Assembly: GCF_009938225.1 (NCBI RefSeq)
Contig: NZ_AP019658.1
Location: forward strand, 992,001 to 1,056,000
Reading direction: 5' to 3'
DNA from: Vibrio ponticus
GTDB taxonomy: Bacteria > Pseudomonadota > Gammaproteobacteria > Enterobacterales > Vibrionaceae
Length of the DNA: 64,000 nt
Part shown: in pieces, positions 42,656-51,316 of the stretch
How positions within the stretch are numbered: position 1 is the first letter of the stretch
Layout of the letters: each line of letters starts with the position of its first letter
Notes under the pieces: model-generated
The model's database searches: none
The model's input: only the letters and a program-made list of their open reading frames with translations
What the model was told of the DNA's origin: nothing
Made by a program: the position numbers and the translations under genes

Positions 42656-43276
42656 TATCACGGCTGTATCGCTACCACTTAGCAGTTGTAGCCGTCATAA
42701 GATCCGCAATTAGAACGAGTTTTCTAGCTAAGAGGCGCAGGTAAGCACATCCACTTGCGCCTATTGCTAACCTTTCACTTTCAGTCGTTTTGCTTCGCTC
42801 TAATTAACCAAGCGTCTTTACCAAACTCGTGATTTATAAGTTATAAATCCCCAAATTACTCATTGACAACACTCTTTATTATGTTGCGAATTTGTTATTT
42901 CAACTAGTGATAAGATTCATATTTATTAAGTCGCCTTCTTAATTATTAGCATTTTACACTGTAAAACGCCCCTGTAAGACAGAGTTTACTGATTCCACTC
43001 AATAGATTTAATGCAATATTTAACATTTTATTTACACTTAACGTATAAGTTTGTATCGAGATTCGTCGCTGTTTTGCTCCGCTTTGCCAGCAGTAACTAG
43101 CAACACACTCTCCATTTGCAGCAGACAGTGTTGTGATTAGCTGAAAAAGCAAGTATTGAGCAAGTCGAAGATCGTTAGAGCTATCAGTAATCTTCAAAGT
43201 CTGACTACCCATACGGACTTTGATTAAAGTGAACAGTTGCCGTCCAAAAGACAAGCAACGTCAAAAGGAGCTTGAG
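42656..43276. other. 620-bp intergenic region between aacS and bkd
   Basis: It holds a hairpin AGGCGCAGGT/ACTTGCGCCT (42733-42762), probably the aacS terminator, then AT-rich sequence. An open frame on the minus strand (42946-43254) lies here but has no ribosome site, and its composition does not look like a protein. The palindrome CTTTGATTAAAG near 43217 is close to the bkd start and may be a regulatory site. Confidence 0.45.
42733..42762 (+). terminator. Hairpin after aacS
   Basis: AGGCGCAGGT and ACTTGCGCCT pair over ten positions (one G-T) around a 10-base loop. Only a short T-poor tail follows, so this is a moderate candidate. Confidence 0.4.
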
Positions 43277-44371
43277 ATGAACGTTCAGGCATTACCCATG
43301 CACCGGTTTATCGACCATGATGGGAACCTCGTCAGCCAACTACCCAACTGGGCTGATCTCGACATTTTAGTCGGGTTTTATCAAGATATGGTGCTAACGC
43401 GCACCTACGACAACAAAGCCGTGGCGCTACAACGCACAGGCAAACTCGGTACTTACCCTTCACACCTTGGTTCAGAGGCAATTGGCATCGCCGTTGGGCG
43501 TTCACTCAAAGTCAGTGATGTATTCGTCCCCTACTATCGCGATATGCCCGCCATGTGGTGTCGCGGTGTCGCAATGGAAAAGAACCTTCAATATTGGGGC
43601 GGTGACGAAAGAGGCAGTGACTTTACGCCGCAAGGCAGCCCTTTTCCGAGTAAAGATTTACCGTTTTGCGTGCCAATCGCTACCCAATGTACCCATGCAG
43701 TCGGCGTTGCTTCCGCTCTCAAAATAAAAGGCAATCATGACGCTGCGCTGGTGATGTGTGGCGATGGCGGCACATCAAAAGGTGACTTCCTAGAGTCGAT
43801 TAATTGCGCAGGTGCTTGGAACATACCTTTAGTATTCATGGTCAACAACAATCAATGGGCGATTTCGGTACCGCGTCGTTTGCAATGTGCCGCTGAATTT
43901 CTCTCCGAGAAAGCCAAAGGTGCCGGAATACCGGGAATTACAGTCGATGGTAATGATGTGGTCGCGGTTTACGACGCAACCATGACGGCATTAGAGCGCG
44001 CAAGAAAGGGGAAAGGCGCAACCTTAATCGAAGCCATCAGTTACCGTTTGAGCGACCATACCACCGCCGACGACGCAACTCGCTACCGTAACGAAGATGA
44101 AGTGCAAACTGCATGGCAATATGAACCGATTCGTCGCTTAAAACTGTTTTTGACCCACCAAGGTGTTTGGAGCCACCAACAAGAAATAGAGTGGCAAGAG
44201 CATTGCAAAAATGAAGTGGAATTAGCCGTCGAACGTTACTTAAATACGCCAAACCAAGCGCCAGAAACAGGCTTTGACTACCTCTATGAATCTCTTCCGC
44301 AAGAACTCCACCCGCAAAGAGATCATCTGATCAACAAAGCAATGCGTATGCAAGGAGGCAAACATGGCTGA
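43277..44371 (+). CDS. bkdA1: Branched-chain 2-oxoacid dehydrogenase E1 alpha subunit
   Basis: 364 residues from ATG 43277, preceded by AAAAGGAG; a longer frame from 43220 is rejected. The thiamine pyrophosphate motif is LVMCGDGGTSKGDFLESIN followed by WNIPLVFMVNNNQWAIS. The loop SYRLSDHTTADDATRYRNEDE is the E1 alpha phosphorylation-loop equivalent. It is the first gene of a three-gene operon with E1 beta and E2. A pyruvate dehydrogenase E1 alpha is the other possibility, but the leucine-degradation genes around it favour the branched-chain enzyme. Confidence 0.88.
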   Translation: MNVQALPMHRFIDHDGNLVSQLPNWADLDILVGFYQDMVLTRTYDNKAVALQRTGKLGTYPSHLGSEAIGIAVGRSLKVSDVFVPYYRDMPAMWCRGVAMEKNLQYWGGDERGSDFTPQGSPFPSKDLPFCVPIATQCTHAVGVASALKIKGNHDAALVMCGDGGTSKGDFLESINCAGAWNIPLVFMVNNNQWAISVPRRLQCAAEFLSEKAKGAGIPGITVDGNDVVAVYDATMTALERARKGKGATLIEAISYRLSDHTTADDATRYRNEDEVQTAWQYEPIRRLKLFLTHQGVWSHQQEIEWQEHCKNEVELAVERYLNTPNQAPETGFDYLYESLPQELHPQRDHLINKAMRMQGGKHG

Positions 44372-45347
44372 ACTAACACTAGTTGAGGCAGTGAACCTCG
44401 CTCTCCATCATGAAATGGAGCAAGACTCGAACGTTGTCGTACTCGGTGAAGATGTCGGCGACAACGGCGGTGTTTTCCGTGCCACGGTCGGTCTAAAACA
44501 GAAATTTGGTCTTAAGCGTGTGATTGATACACCGCTAGCCGAAGCACTGATTGGCGGCGTAACCGTGGGTATGGCGACGCAAGGACTACGCCCTGTGGCA
44601 GAGTTCCAGTTTCAAGGCTTTGTCTTCCCTGCTATGGAACATTTGATGTGTCATGCCGCACGGATGCGAAATCGCACACGCGGTAGGCTCACCTGTCCAG
44701 CTGTTTTTCGTGCGCCTTTTGGCGGTGGTATCCACGCTCCCGAGCACCACTCCGAGAGTGTCGAAGCCCTATTTGCGCACACTGCGGGTTTCAAAGTTGT
44801 CGTACCTTCTTCTCCACAACGAGCTTACGGTCTATTGCTCGCGGCGATTCGCAGTAACGACCCTGTGATGTTCTTTGAACCTAAGCGCATCTATCGTACC
44901 GTCAAATCGCAAGTGGTCGATAACGGCGAAGCGCTGCCACTCGATAGCTGTTTTACCCTGCGTAAAGGACGCGACATTACTCTAGTAACTTGGGGAGCGT
45001 GTGTGGTGGAGTCTCTACAAGCTGCACAAGCATTATCTACCCAAGGCATCGAGGTTGAAGTGATCGACTTAGCCAGCATTAAGCCGATTGATACCGCGAC
45101 GATATTTCGCTCCTTAGAGAAAACCGGACGCTTACTGATTGTTCATGAAGCCAGTAAGACTTGTGGTGTCGGCGCTGAGCTGTTGGCGCGCACCGCTGAA
45201 CATGCGATGTGCCTGCTCAAAGCACCACCAAAGCGCGTAACCGGAATGGACACCATCATGCCCTACTACCGCAATGAAGACTATTACATGATCCAACAAG
45301 ACGACATTGTGCTCGCAGCGCGTGAACTTATGGAGGATTGGCAATGA
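44364..45347 (+). CDS. bkdA2: Branched-chain 2-oxoacid dehydrogenase E1 beta subunit
   Basis: 327 residues, transketolase-like. LGEDVGDNGGVFRATVGL, DTPLAEALIGGVTVGMA, FQFQGFVFPAMEHL and the C-terminal transketolase domain (KPIDTATIFRSLEKTGRLLIVHEA) are conserved. The overlap of 8 bases with E1 alpha and 4 with E2 shows a tightly coupled operon. It completes the E1 heterotetramer. Confidence 0.9.
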   Translation: MAELTLVEAVNLALHHEMEQDSNVVVLGEDVGDNGGVFRATVGLKQKFGLKRVIDTPLAEALIGGVTVGMATQGLRPVAEFQFQGFVFPAMEHLMCHAARMRNRTRGRLTCPAVFRAPFGGGIHAPEHHSESVEALFAHTAGFKVVVPSSPQRAYGLLLAAIRSNDPVMFFEPKRIYRTVKSQVVDNGEALPLDSCFTLRKGRDITLVTWGACVVESLQAAQALSTQGIEVEVIDLASIKPIDTATIFRSLEKTGRLLIVHEASKTCGVGAELLARTAEHAMCLLKAPPKRVTGMDTIMPYYRNEDYYMIQQDDIVLAARELMEDWQ

Positions 45348-46495
45348 AAACCTTTAACTTACCCGATCTTGGCGAAGGGCTCGCCGAATCAGAAATTGTA
45401 AAGTGGCATATCAATGTTGGTGACATGGTTGAGCTTGATCAGGTGGTTCTCACTGTAGAAACCGCCAAAGCCACTGTCGATGTTCCAGCGCCCTATAGTG
45501 GTCGCATTGTTTCTCGTCATGGTGAAGAAGGCGATATCGTCAATATTGGCGCTCTGTTACTCGAGATCGATGAAACAGGCGCAACCTCTTCCACTTCAGA
45601 GCACAGCAAACAAACAAAGAAAGCGGACGCTGCCACAGTAGTTGGTAACGTTTCCCAACACGCGCACAGTGTAAACGTTGACGATTTTTGGATTGGTGGC
45701 GAGCACAACCCATCAGCAGATAATTTAGTGACTGCCCTGCCCTCTGCTCGCTTGCTTGCCAACAAGTTGGGTGTCGATATCAATCGAATCAAAGGCAGTG
45801 GGCAGGATGGACTGATTGTTGACGCCGACGTTTACAACGAAGCAGGCAAACAACGCCCTGGTACTGAGGTGCTAAAAGGTGCGCGGCGCACAATGGTGTC
45901 GACCATGGCAGAATCGCACCACAACGTCGCAGCCGTAACCATTACAGAAGAGGCGGTACTCGATGGCTGGAAGCCACAAGAAGATATCAGTATCCGCTTA
46001 ATACAAGCCGTCGTCCACGCTTGCCAAGAAGAACCTGCCATGAACGCTTGGTTTGATGCTGAAACCATGACCCGATGTGTGCACACCACAGTCAACATTG
46101 GTATTGCTGTAGATAGCCGCCATGGTTTGTATGTGCCTGTACTGCGCCATGCCGATGAATATCAGCCTCATGATGTGCGCCGCTGGTTAGATGAAACTGT
46201 TCAAGGCATTCGCGAGCGAAAAATTGGTCGCGAGCAGCTGCAACATGCCACCATTACCCTGTCTAACTTTGGCGCGATTGCAGGCATCTATGCCACACCT
46301 GTGGTGACTCCGCCGCAAGTCGCGATTGTCGGTGCAGGTCGAATAATCGAAAAAGTGGTGATAAGGGATGGAAAAACCATCGCAGTGAAAGCCATGCCTC
46401 TGTCGATTACCTTCGACCACCGAGCATGTACCGGCGGTGAGGCAGCAAGATTTACCAAAGCGCTCACTCAGCATCTCGGAAGATCAGGCAGTTAA
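45344..46495 (+). CDS. bkdB: Branched-chain 2-oxoacid dehydrogenase E2 (lipoyl acyltransferase)
   Basis: 383 residues. One lipoyl domain (VETAKATVDVPAP, lipoylated Lys near 44), a peripheral subunit-binding domain (LPSARLLANKLGVDINRIKG) and a catalytic domain. The catalytic HxxxDG motif reads DHRACTGGEA, with Thr in place of Asp, a variant also known from other bacterial E2 proteins of this kind. It starts at ATG 45344 with GGAGG 8 bases upstream. No E3 gene lies nearby, so a shared Lpd must be used. Confidence 0.9.
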   Translation: MKTFNLPDLGEGLAESEIVKWHINVGDMVELDQVVLTVETAKATVDVPAPYSGRIVSRHGEEGDIVNIGALLLEIDETGATSSTSEHSKQTKKADAATVVGNVSQHAHSVNVDDFWIGGEHNPSADNLVTALPSARLLANKLGVDINRIKGSGQDGLIVDADVYNEAGKQRPGTEVLKGARRTMVSTMAESHHNVAAVTITEEAVLDGWKPQEDISIRLIQAVVHACQEEPAMNAWFDAETMTRCVHTTVNIGIAVDSRHGLYVPVLRHADEYQPHDVRRWLDETVQGIRERKIGREQLQHATITLSNFGAIAGIYATPVVTPPQVAIVGAGRIIEKVVIRDGKTIAVKAMPLSITFDHRACTGGEAARFTKALTQHLGRSGS

Positions 46496-46574
46496 CGCTT
46501 TAATCCAGAGGATGCACACAAAACAACGACCAGCTTATAAGCGAGATAGGGACTTATAACCAGAGGGACCAAGG

Positions 46575-48233
46575 ATGGACAGAGAGTGTATGGAATTTGA
46601 TGTGGTGATTGTTGGCGCGGGTCCTGCGGGGCTTAGCGCTGCATGCCGCTTAGCACAACTCAACCAGCAGGCAGAATCACCGTTATCGATCTGTGTGATC
46701 GACAAGGGCTCCGAAGTTGGCGCACATATACTCTCTGGCGCGGTGTTTGAAACTCGTGCACTCGATGAGCTTTTCCCAGATTGGCAATCTCTCGGTGCAC
46801 CGGTTTGCAACCCAGTCGAGCGTGATGCCATGCTCTATCTCACCACAGAGCATAATCATGTCCGACTGCCCCAGTTTTTAACTCCTAAACCGATGCACAA
46901 TAGCGCCAACAACCATGTGATCAGCCTCGCCAACTTATGTCGCTGGCTTGGTGCACAAGCTGAAGGACTCGGCGTCGAGATCTACCCCGGCTTCGCGGCA
47001 GCGTCGATTAACTATGATGAGCAAAACAAAGTCACGGGCATCAATACCGTCGATATGGGAATCGATAAAAGCGGGGAGAAGAAAAGCAATTTTGAAGCAG
47101 GTATTGAGCTTAAAGCCAAGTTTACGATTTTTGCTGAAGGTTGCCGCGGACATTTAGGCAAACAGCTAATCCAACACTTTGAACTGGATAAAGGCAAGCA
47201 ACCTCAACACTACGCGTTAGGCTTAAAAGAGATTTGGCAACTGCCAGCAGATAGCGCAGCCAAAGCTGGCACAGTAATTCATACCGCGGGCTGGCCACTC
47301 AGTGAATCTGATACCACCGGCGGCGGTTTTCTCTACCATATGGAAGATAACCAAATAAGCGTCGGGCTGATTGTCGACTTAAACTATACCAATGCTTACC
47401 TTAGCCCATTTGATGAATTCCAACGCTTGAAACACCACCCTGCTATTAGGCAACATTTACATGGCGCAGAACGCATCGCTTATGGTGCAAGAGCAATCGC
47501 CAAAGGTGGGCTCTCTTCCTTACCGAAACAACAGTTCCCAGGCGGTTTATTAATTGGCTGTGATGCCGGCACACTCAACGTTGCGAAAATTAAAGGCAGT
47601 CATACCGCGATGAAATCCGGCTTACTTGCCGCCGAAGCGATTCATCAAGCGGTTAAAGAGTCTAAGGTCGAGCCTGACTACCAAACTCTGTTTGAACAAT
47701 CATGGTTATTTGAAGAGCTCCATGAGTCACGTAACTTTGGCGCTTCAATTCACAAGTTTGGCAGTGTGCTTGGCGGCGCGTTGTCGACTCTTGAACACAA
47801 CCTTTGGCAGCCGCTACTCAATCAACCCTTGCCTTGGACGCTAACAGACCAGCTATACGATCATGAAACGCTAAAATCCATCCGCGATTGTCAGCCCATC
47901 CACTACCCAAAACCTGATGGGATTGTCAGCTTTGATAAGCCGACATCAGTCTATTTATCAGCCACGCAGCATGAAGAAAACCAACCTTGTCACTTGCACC
48001 TTGTCGACCAAACTATCCCGATTGATGTGCACTTAAGTGAGTTCGATGAACCAAGCCAACGTTATTGCCCTGCCGGTGTCTATGAAGTGATCGCCCACAA
48101 TGGTACACCTCGCTTACAGATTAATGCCAGCAACTGCGTCCACTGTAAAACCTGTGACATTAAAGACCCGTCGCAAAACATCATTTGGAATGCGCCTGAG
48201 GGAGGGGGCGGACCAAATTATCGCAATATGTAA
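46575..48233 (+). CDS. Electron transfer flavoprotein-ubiquinone oxidoreductase, copy 2
   Basis: 552 residues, clearly a paralogue of the gene at 36840: same start (MDRECMEFDVVIVGAGPAGL), GSEVGAHILSGAVF, GGLLIGCDAGTLNVAKIKGSHTAMKSG and the 4Fe-4S end NCVHCKTCDIKDPSQNI with GPNYRNM. It follows bkdB on the same strand after 79 bases, so it could be co-expressed with the bkd genes. Why the locus keeps two copies is unclear. Both have all cofactor motifs. Confidence 0.94.
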   Translation: MDRECMEFDVVIVGAGPAGLSAACRLAQLNQQAESPLSICVIDKGSEVGAHILSGAVFETRALDELFPDWQSLGAPVCNPVERDAMLYLTTEHNHVRLPQFLTPKPMHNSANNHVISLANLCRWLGAQAEGLGVEIYPGFAAASINYDEQNKVTGINTVDMGIDKSGEKKSNFEAGIELKAKFTIFAEGCRGHLGKQLIQHFELDKGKQPQHYALGLKEIWQLPADSAAKAGTVIHTAGWPLSESDTTGGGFLYHMEDNQISVGLIVDLNYTNAYLSPFDEFQRLKHHPAIRQHLHGAERIAYGARAIAKGGLSSLPKQQFPGGLLIGCDAGTLNVAKIKGSHTAMKSGLLAAEAIHQAVKESKVEPDYQTLFEQSWLFEELHESRNFGASIHKFGSVLGGALSTLEHNLWQPLLNQPLPWTLTDQLYDHETLKSIRDCQPIHYPKPDGIVSFDKPTSVYLSATQHEENQPCHLHLVDQTIPIDVHLSEFDEPSQRYCPAGVYEVIAHNGTPRLQINASNCVHCKTCDIKDPSQNIIWNAPEGGGGPNYRNM

Positions 48234-48665
48234 TAGCGAAGCACGTGTCAAAACTGCCCCTTGAGCTGTTGCTTGAGTACCTAAAATATGATCGATAAGC
48301 CACCTCTGCGCGATAGTCATACGCTACCTTATCGATCAGTATGTTGATGCAGAAAAAGCCACGAACTCACGGATGTTATATAGATAATAATCTACTGTCA
48401 GTGACAATTACATTAAATTACATTCCATTACTTTCAAGAACTTACGCAAGAATTACTTGAAAGTAATGTCACTTAATTCGTTTCATATCAACCGATGCAT
48501 GTAACTATTTTACACCCCCCCCTGCCTCTATAATCCCGCTCAAAATCACCACCACAGATTTTAAGGCGCTAACCGTTAGCAAACTGTCGCCTTAAAACGT
48601 TCGCAACTAACAACCGAGCTTGTGTTGCGAATTACATTTTTTGCTTAAGCAATATTAATTGAGCT
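48234..48665. promoter_or_regulatory. Regulatory region upstream of the first membrane regulator gene
   Basis: 430 bases without a gene. A perfect 13-base inverted repeat, CATTACTTTCAAG (48426) and CTTGAAAGTAATG (48456), with a 17-base centre lies 200 bases before the regulator start. TTACATTAAATTACATT direct repeats lie just before it. It lacks a T-run, so an operator is more likely than a terminator. Confidence 0.5.
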
Positions 48666-49298
48666 ATGAATAAAACAACGCTAATTATCGGCGGTTTTAC
48701 ATGGGATGTAGAATCAAGAAAACTGGAACGAATCCAAAACGACACAACTGGACACAACAGTAAAGAAGTCACCCTGACGCCAAAACAATTTCGACTACTA
48801 CATTGCTTATACCACGCTCATCCAAGCGTACTGCAAAGAGATGAGATTGTAGATTTTGTTTGGGAGTCTAAACCGACCTCTCCGGAGAGTCTGCCTCAAC
48901 TTATTAACCGAACTCGAATCGTTCTTGGAGACACTAATAAGGATATATTGGTTAACGAGCCGGGCGTAGGTTACTCGCTCAATTTCGAGTTGCAGACAGA
49001 ACAACAAACAGCCGAAAGCAAAACCGCTAAAGAAAGCTCTGCAAAGCGAATCGATTATCTTGAAGCGAAGCCTATCGATCGAAAAATAATGCTCATCATG
49101 TCAGTACTGGTTGTATTGACGCTGTGTAACTTAGGTTCTGCCATCGAAGCGAGCTACTACAAACATCAATTTATGAGCGCTTTTTTCGCTAAGCCGTACC
49201 CTAACGCAAAACAAATTGACCACAACAATATTTCTATCGTGATTGATAACAATGAATGCAACTACACTAAGAACTCTCAACTACTTAAATGCCAATAA
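48666..49298 (+). CDS. Membrane-bound winged-helix regulator (ToxR/VtrA-like), pair 1
   Basis: 210 residues. An OmpR/PhoB-type winged helix occupies residues 5-108: VTLTPKQFRLLHCLYHAHPS, WESKPTSPESLPQLINRTRI, DILVNEPGVGYSLNF. A linker and one membrane segment follow (IMLIMSVLVVLTLCNLGSAI, near 138-158), then only about 50 periplasmic residues ending in two cysteines (NECNYTKNSQLLKCQ). This is the ToxR/TcpP/VtrA plan. Its end overlaps a small membrane gene, as vtrA overlaps vtrC. It is a paralogue of the protein at 50103. Ligand and targets are unknown. Confidence 0.8.
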   Translation: MNKTTLIIGGFTWDVESRKLERIQNDTTGHNSKEVTLTPKQFRLLHCLYHAHPSVLQRDEIVDFVWESKPTSPESLPQLINRTRIVLGDTNKDILVNEPGVGYSLNFELQTEQQTAESKTAKESSAKRIDYLEAKPIDRKIMLIMSVLVVLTLCNLGSAIEASYYKHQFMSAFFAKPYPNAKQIDHNNISIVIDNNECNYTKNSQLLKCQ

Positions 49299-49674
49299 AG
49301 CGGTTACGGTAACCGTTCTACTGCTAATTAATATCGCATCGTTTTTTGTGACTTCGAACTCCGAGGTGAACGTTTACGGTCGAATTGAGGCTGAAGGCTA
49401 CCGATGGGCGACTTACTCTACCCTGCTTAAGCAAGATTTTGAGACACGCATCATCTTCTCAAAGTTGGACGAACCTCATGCAAAAACTATCTCCCACACC
49501 AACACGTATGTGGCGTCTGAAGTGCATGGTAACTCATTTATCTCTCTAGGCAATGACGACTCAATCGCGATCAGTCATAACCAAATATTTGCGATTGATG
49601 ATAAATGCGCCTTGTTCTTTAGTGGAAGAGAAAAATTTGCGATGGAAAACGCTTCACTTCGATGCTTTTACTAA
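49252..49674 (+). CDS. Small membrane partner of regulator pair 1 (ToxS/VtrC-like)
   Basis: 140 residues from ATG 49252; a TTG three codons earlier is an alternative. One N-terminal membrane segment (VTVTVLLLINIASFFV), then a periplasmic domain rich in beta strands that ends DDKCALFF...ASLRCFY with two cysteines. The overlap of 47 bases with the regulator gene implies translational coupling. By analogy with ToxS, TcpH and VtrC it should bind or protect the regulator's periplasmic tail. Sequence identity to those proteins is not evident by eye. Confidence 0.7.
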   Translation: MNATTLRTLNYLNANKAVTVTVLLLINIASFFVTSNSEVNVYGRIEAEGYRWATYSTLLKQDFETRIIFSKLDEPHAKTISHTNTYVASEVHGNSFISLGNDDSIAISHNQIFAIDDKCALFFSGREKFAMENASLRCFY

Positions 49675-49680
49675 CAAACG

Positions 49681-49702
49681 CCCCAGAGCTCAGACTCTGG
49701 GG
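49681..49702. terminator. Shared bidirectional terminator between the two regulator pairs
   Basis: CCCCAGAG (49681) and CTCTGGGG (49695) form a perfect 8-pair hairpin with a 6-base loop, followed by TGCTTATTTATTAA. It lies between convergent genes. Confidence 0.75.
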
Positions 49703-49723
49703 CTGCTTATTTATTAATTACAT

Positions 49724-50134
49724 CTAATATAAACAGCGTAAAGCGACATTGCGAACCGTCATTTCTGCAAAATTACTGAAAATTAATCCACATCGCTCAT
49801 CTAGGTAAAACACTCTATTGTGTCTTATGGGGGCGGGCTCTGATTTACCAATGACGATATATTCGCCACCTTTTGATTTACTCAAGCGATAATCATAAGA
49901 AAGCGACTTGGTTTGTGTCTCATCATCTGCCTTTTTCACCAAGATAACGAGACTTTCTAGGTTCTTATTGTGAAATTTGGTGTACGAGCTCCAAGAAGCA
50001 CGCGGAGTCTCAACGGTGCCATAAAATTCTAGAGCACTAAATTGGTAAAGTGCGAAAAGAATGATGTTCACAATAATAAATAGCAAGATTGTCTTGAGCC
50101 GATTAGCATCGAAGAACGAGTTTTTTCTTTTCAT
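49724..50134 (-). CDS. Small membrane partner of regulator pair 2 (ToxS/VtrC-like)
   Basis: 136 residues from ATG 50134; a TTG at 50155 is an alternative. The plan is the same as in its paralogue at 49252: basic start, one membrane segment (TILLFIIVNIILFALYQF), GTVETPRASWSSYT aligned with GRIEAEGYRWATYS, and the end LDERCGLIF...VALRCLY matching IDDKCALFF...ASLRCFY. It overlaps its regulator gene by 32 bases. Confidence 0.7.
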   Translation of the reverse strand: MKRKNSFFDANRLKTILLFIIVNIILFALYQFSALEFYGTVETPRASWSSYTKFHNKNLESLVILVKKADDETQTKSLSYDYRLSKSKGGEYIVIGKSEPAPIRHNRVFYLDERCGLIFSNFAEMTVRNVALRCLY

Positions 50135-50720
50135 AAACACATTTAGTTTTACCAATTAACACATCGACTTTACCGCCAGCAGCGCTCAAAACATTTGGAT
50201 AAGGATTTGCTTGATGTACCTGTTTAAAAACAGAGGCAGAGTAGAAAGATTTCCCCACTTCAACGGCATGGTAAGCGGTACCTAAGCACATCAAAACCAA
50301 TAGAAACTGCCACAAGCCAAATGTTTGTTTACTGTTAGTTATTTTGGCTGACTGACGCTCACTTAGTTCGCTATCTACCTTATCATCAACTGGCAGCTTA
50401 AAGTTAAGCGAGTAACCAATACCAGGTTGATTAACCAAGATCTGTTTTGTTGAATCACCAATTGCTTGTCTAGTACGAATAATCAATTGCGGCAGGCTTT
50501 CTGATGACGTAAACGTGTTACACCACACCTCTTCAACAATCTGTTCTTTTTTAAGTACGTTCGGGTAAGCATCATACAGACACTTCAACAACTGATACTG
50601 CTTTGGCGTCAACACAACTGCGACTTCATTGGCAGTATCGCCATCCATTTTTTTAAGCTCTTTCGACTCCACTTCCCATATTAAATCACCAAGAATTATA
50701 GTGTTACCTTGACTTATCAT
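50103..50720 (-). CDS. Membrane-bound winged-helix regulator (ToxR/VtrA-like), pair 2
   Basis: 205 residues, paralogue of the gene at 48666. The winged helix contains VVLTPKQYQLLKCLYDAYPN, WCNTFTSSESLPQLIIRTRQ and QILVNQPGIGYSLNF. The membrane segment is LWQFLLVLMCLGTAYHAVEV (near 148-168). A periplasmic tail of about 40 residues ends KCVYEKKKLVLRC. The tail is too short to be a sensor domain on its own, so the partner protein probably completes it. Confidence 0.8.
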   Translation of the reverse strand: MISQGNTIILGDLIWEVESKELKKMDGDTANEVAVVLTPKQYQLLKCLYDAYPNVLKKEQIVEEVWCNTFTSSESLPQLIIRTRQAIGDSTKQILVNQPGIGYSLNFKLPVDDKVDSELSERQSAKITNSKQTFGLWQFLLVLMCLGTAYHAVEVGKSFYSASVFKQVHQANPYPNVLSAAGGKVDVLIGKTKCVYEKKKLVLRC

Positions 50721-50983
50721 CGGATAATTACTCTATGGAATACTGTATAAAGAAAGCGCGTATTATACATAAACCACACAAAGTGTGAAGTTAATCACGA
50801 TTATGTAAGGTTTAGTAATCAGTTAGAAAGGTGATTGAGAGTAATTAACTCGATGTAAATATCAGTGGAAATGAATATTTTTAGAATAGATCTAGTCGTT
50901 ACTAAGCCATAAAACTTAGATACACAAAAACACGCCGCTAAGCGCTTTTTTCAGTAACTTGGAATTGGTAAACTATAGAAGAG
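50721..50983. other. Promoter region of pair 2 and left flank of the tRNA-Gly island
   Basis: 260 AT-rich bases. No gene is seen. The stretch just before 50984 would be the original downstream flank of the tRNA-Gly locus. Confidence 0.4.
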
Positions 50984-51010
50984 ATTTGGAGCGTACTGCG
51001 GGAATCGAAC
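50984..51010. repeat. Left attachment site (attL) of the island
   Basis: 27-bp copy of the tRNA-Gly 3' end including GGAGCGTACTGCGGGAATCG. The sequence after 51010 (TCTTAG) no longer matches the tRNA, so only the crossover segment is present here. Confidence 0.9.
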
Positions 51011-51204
51011 TCTTAGTATAGAAAATATTACTCATTGAATTGTATTGAAATTCAGACGGTTAACAAATCACACATCAAATGAAAGAAGCCTTCTATAGCC
51101 TAATCTAGCCTGAAAACTTACTAAATTCTTACCGAGTAATCACCGTTTTGAGCGAGTAAAACTAAACTGATCGTAACTCTTTAAGCATGTTTGTGCATCA
51201 TCCG

Positions 51205-51315
51205 AATCTCGTATTCCTATATGTGGCGAACATATTAAGTGCTCACAAAACACAACAGATACATCATATGGTACGTTATCAAAATCTCGTAACCCTATAT
51301 GTAGTCAACATACTA
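51205..51315. repeat. Two 33-bp direct repeats near attL
   Basis: AATCTCGTATTCCTATATG (51205) and AATCTCGTAACCCTATATG (51283) continue with T-G/A-G-...AACATA-T/C-TA in both, giving 33-bp copies 78 bases apart. Arm-type integrase sites or repressor operators would fit. Confidence 0.65.
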
Positions 51316-51316
51316 T

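Noticed and set aside
42946..43254. 102-residue frame on the minus strand before bkdA1
   Set aside because: No ribosome binding site, overlaps the bkd promoter and start region, and the composition does not look like a folded protein.
48426..48468. Terminator for the second ETF-QO gene
   Set aside because: The hairpin lies about 190 bases after the stop, has a 17-base loop and no T-run, so an operator is more likely.
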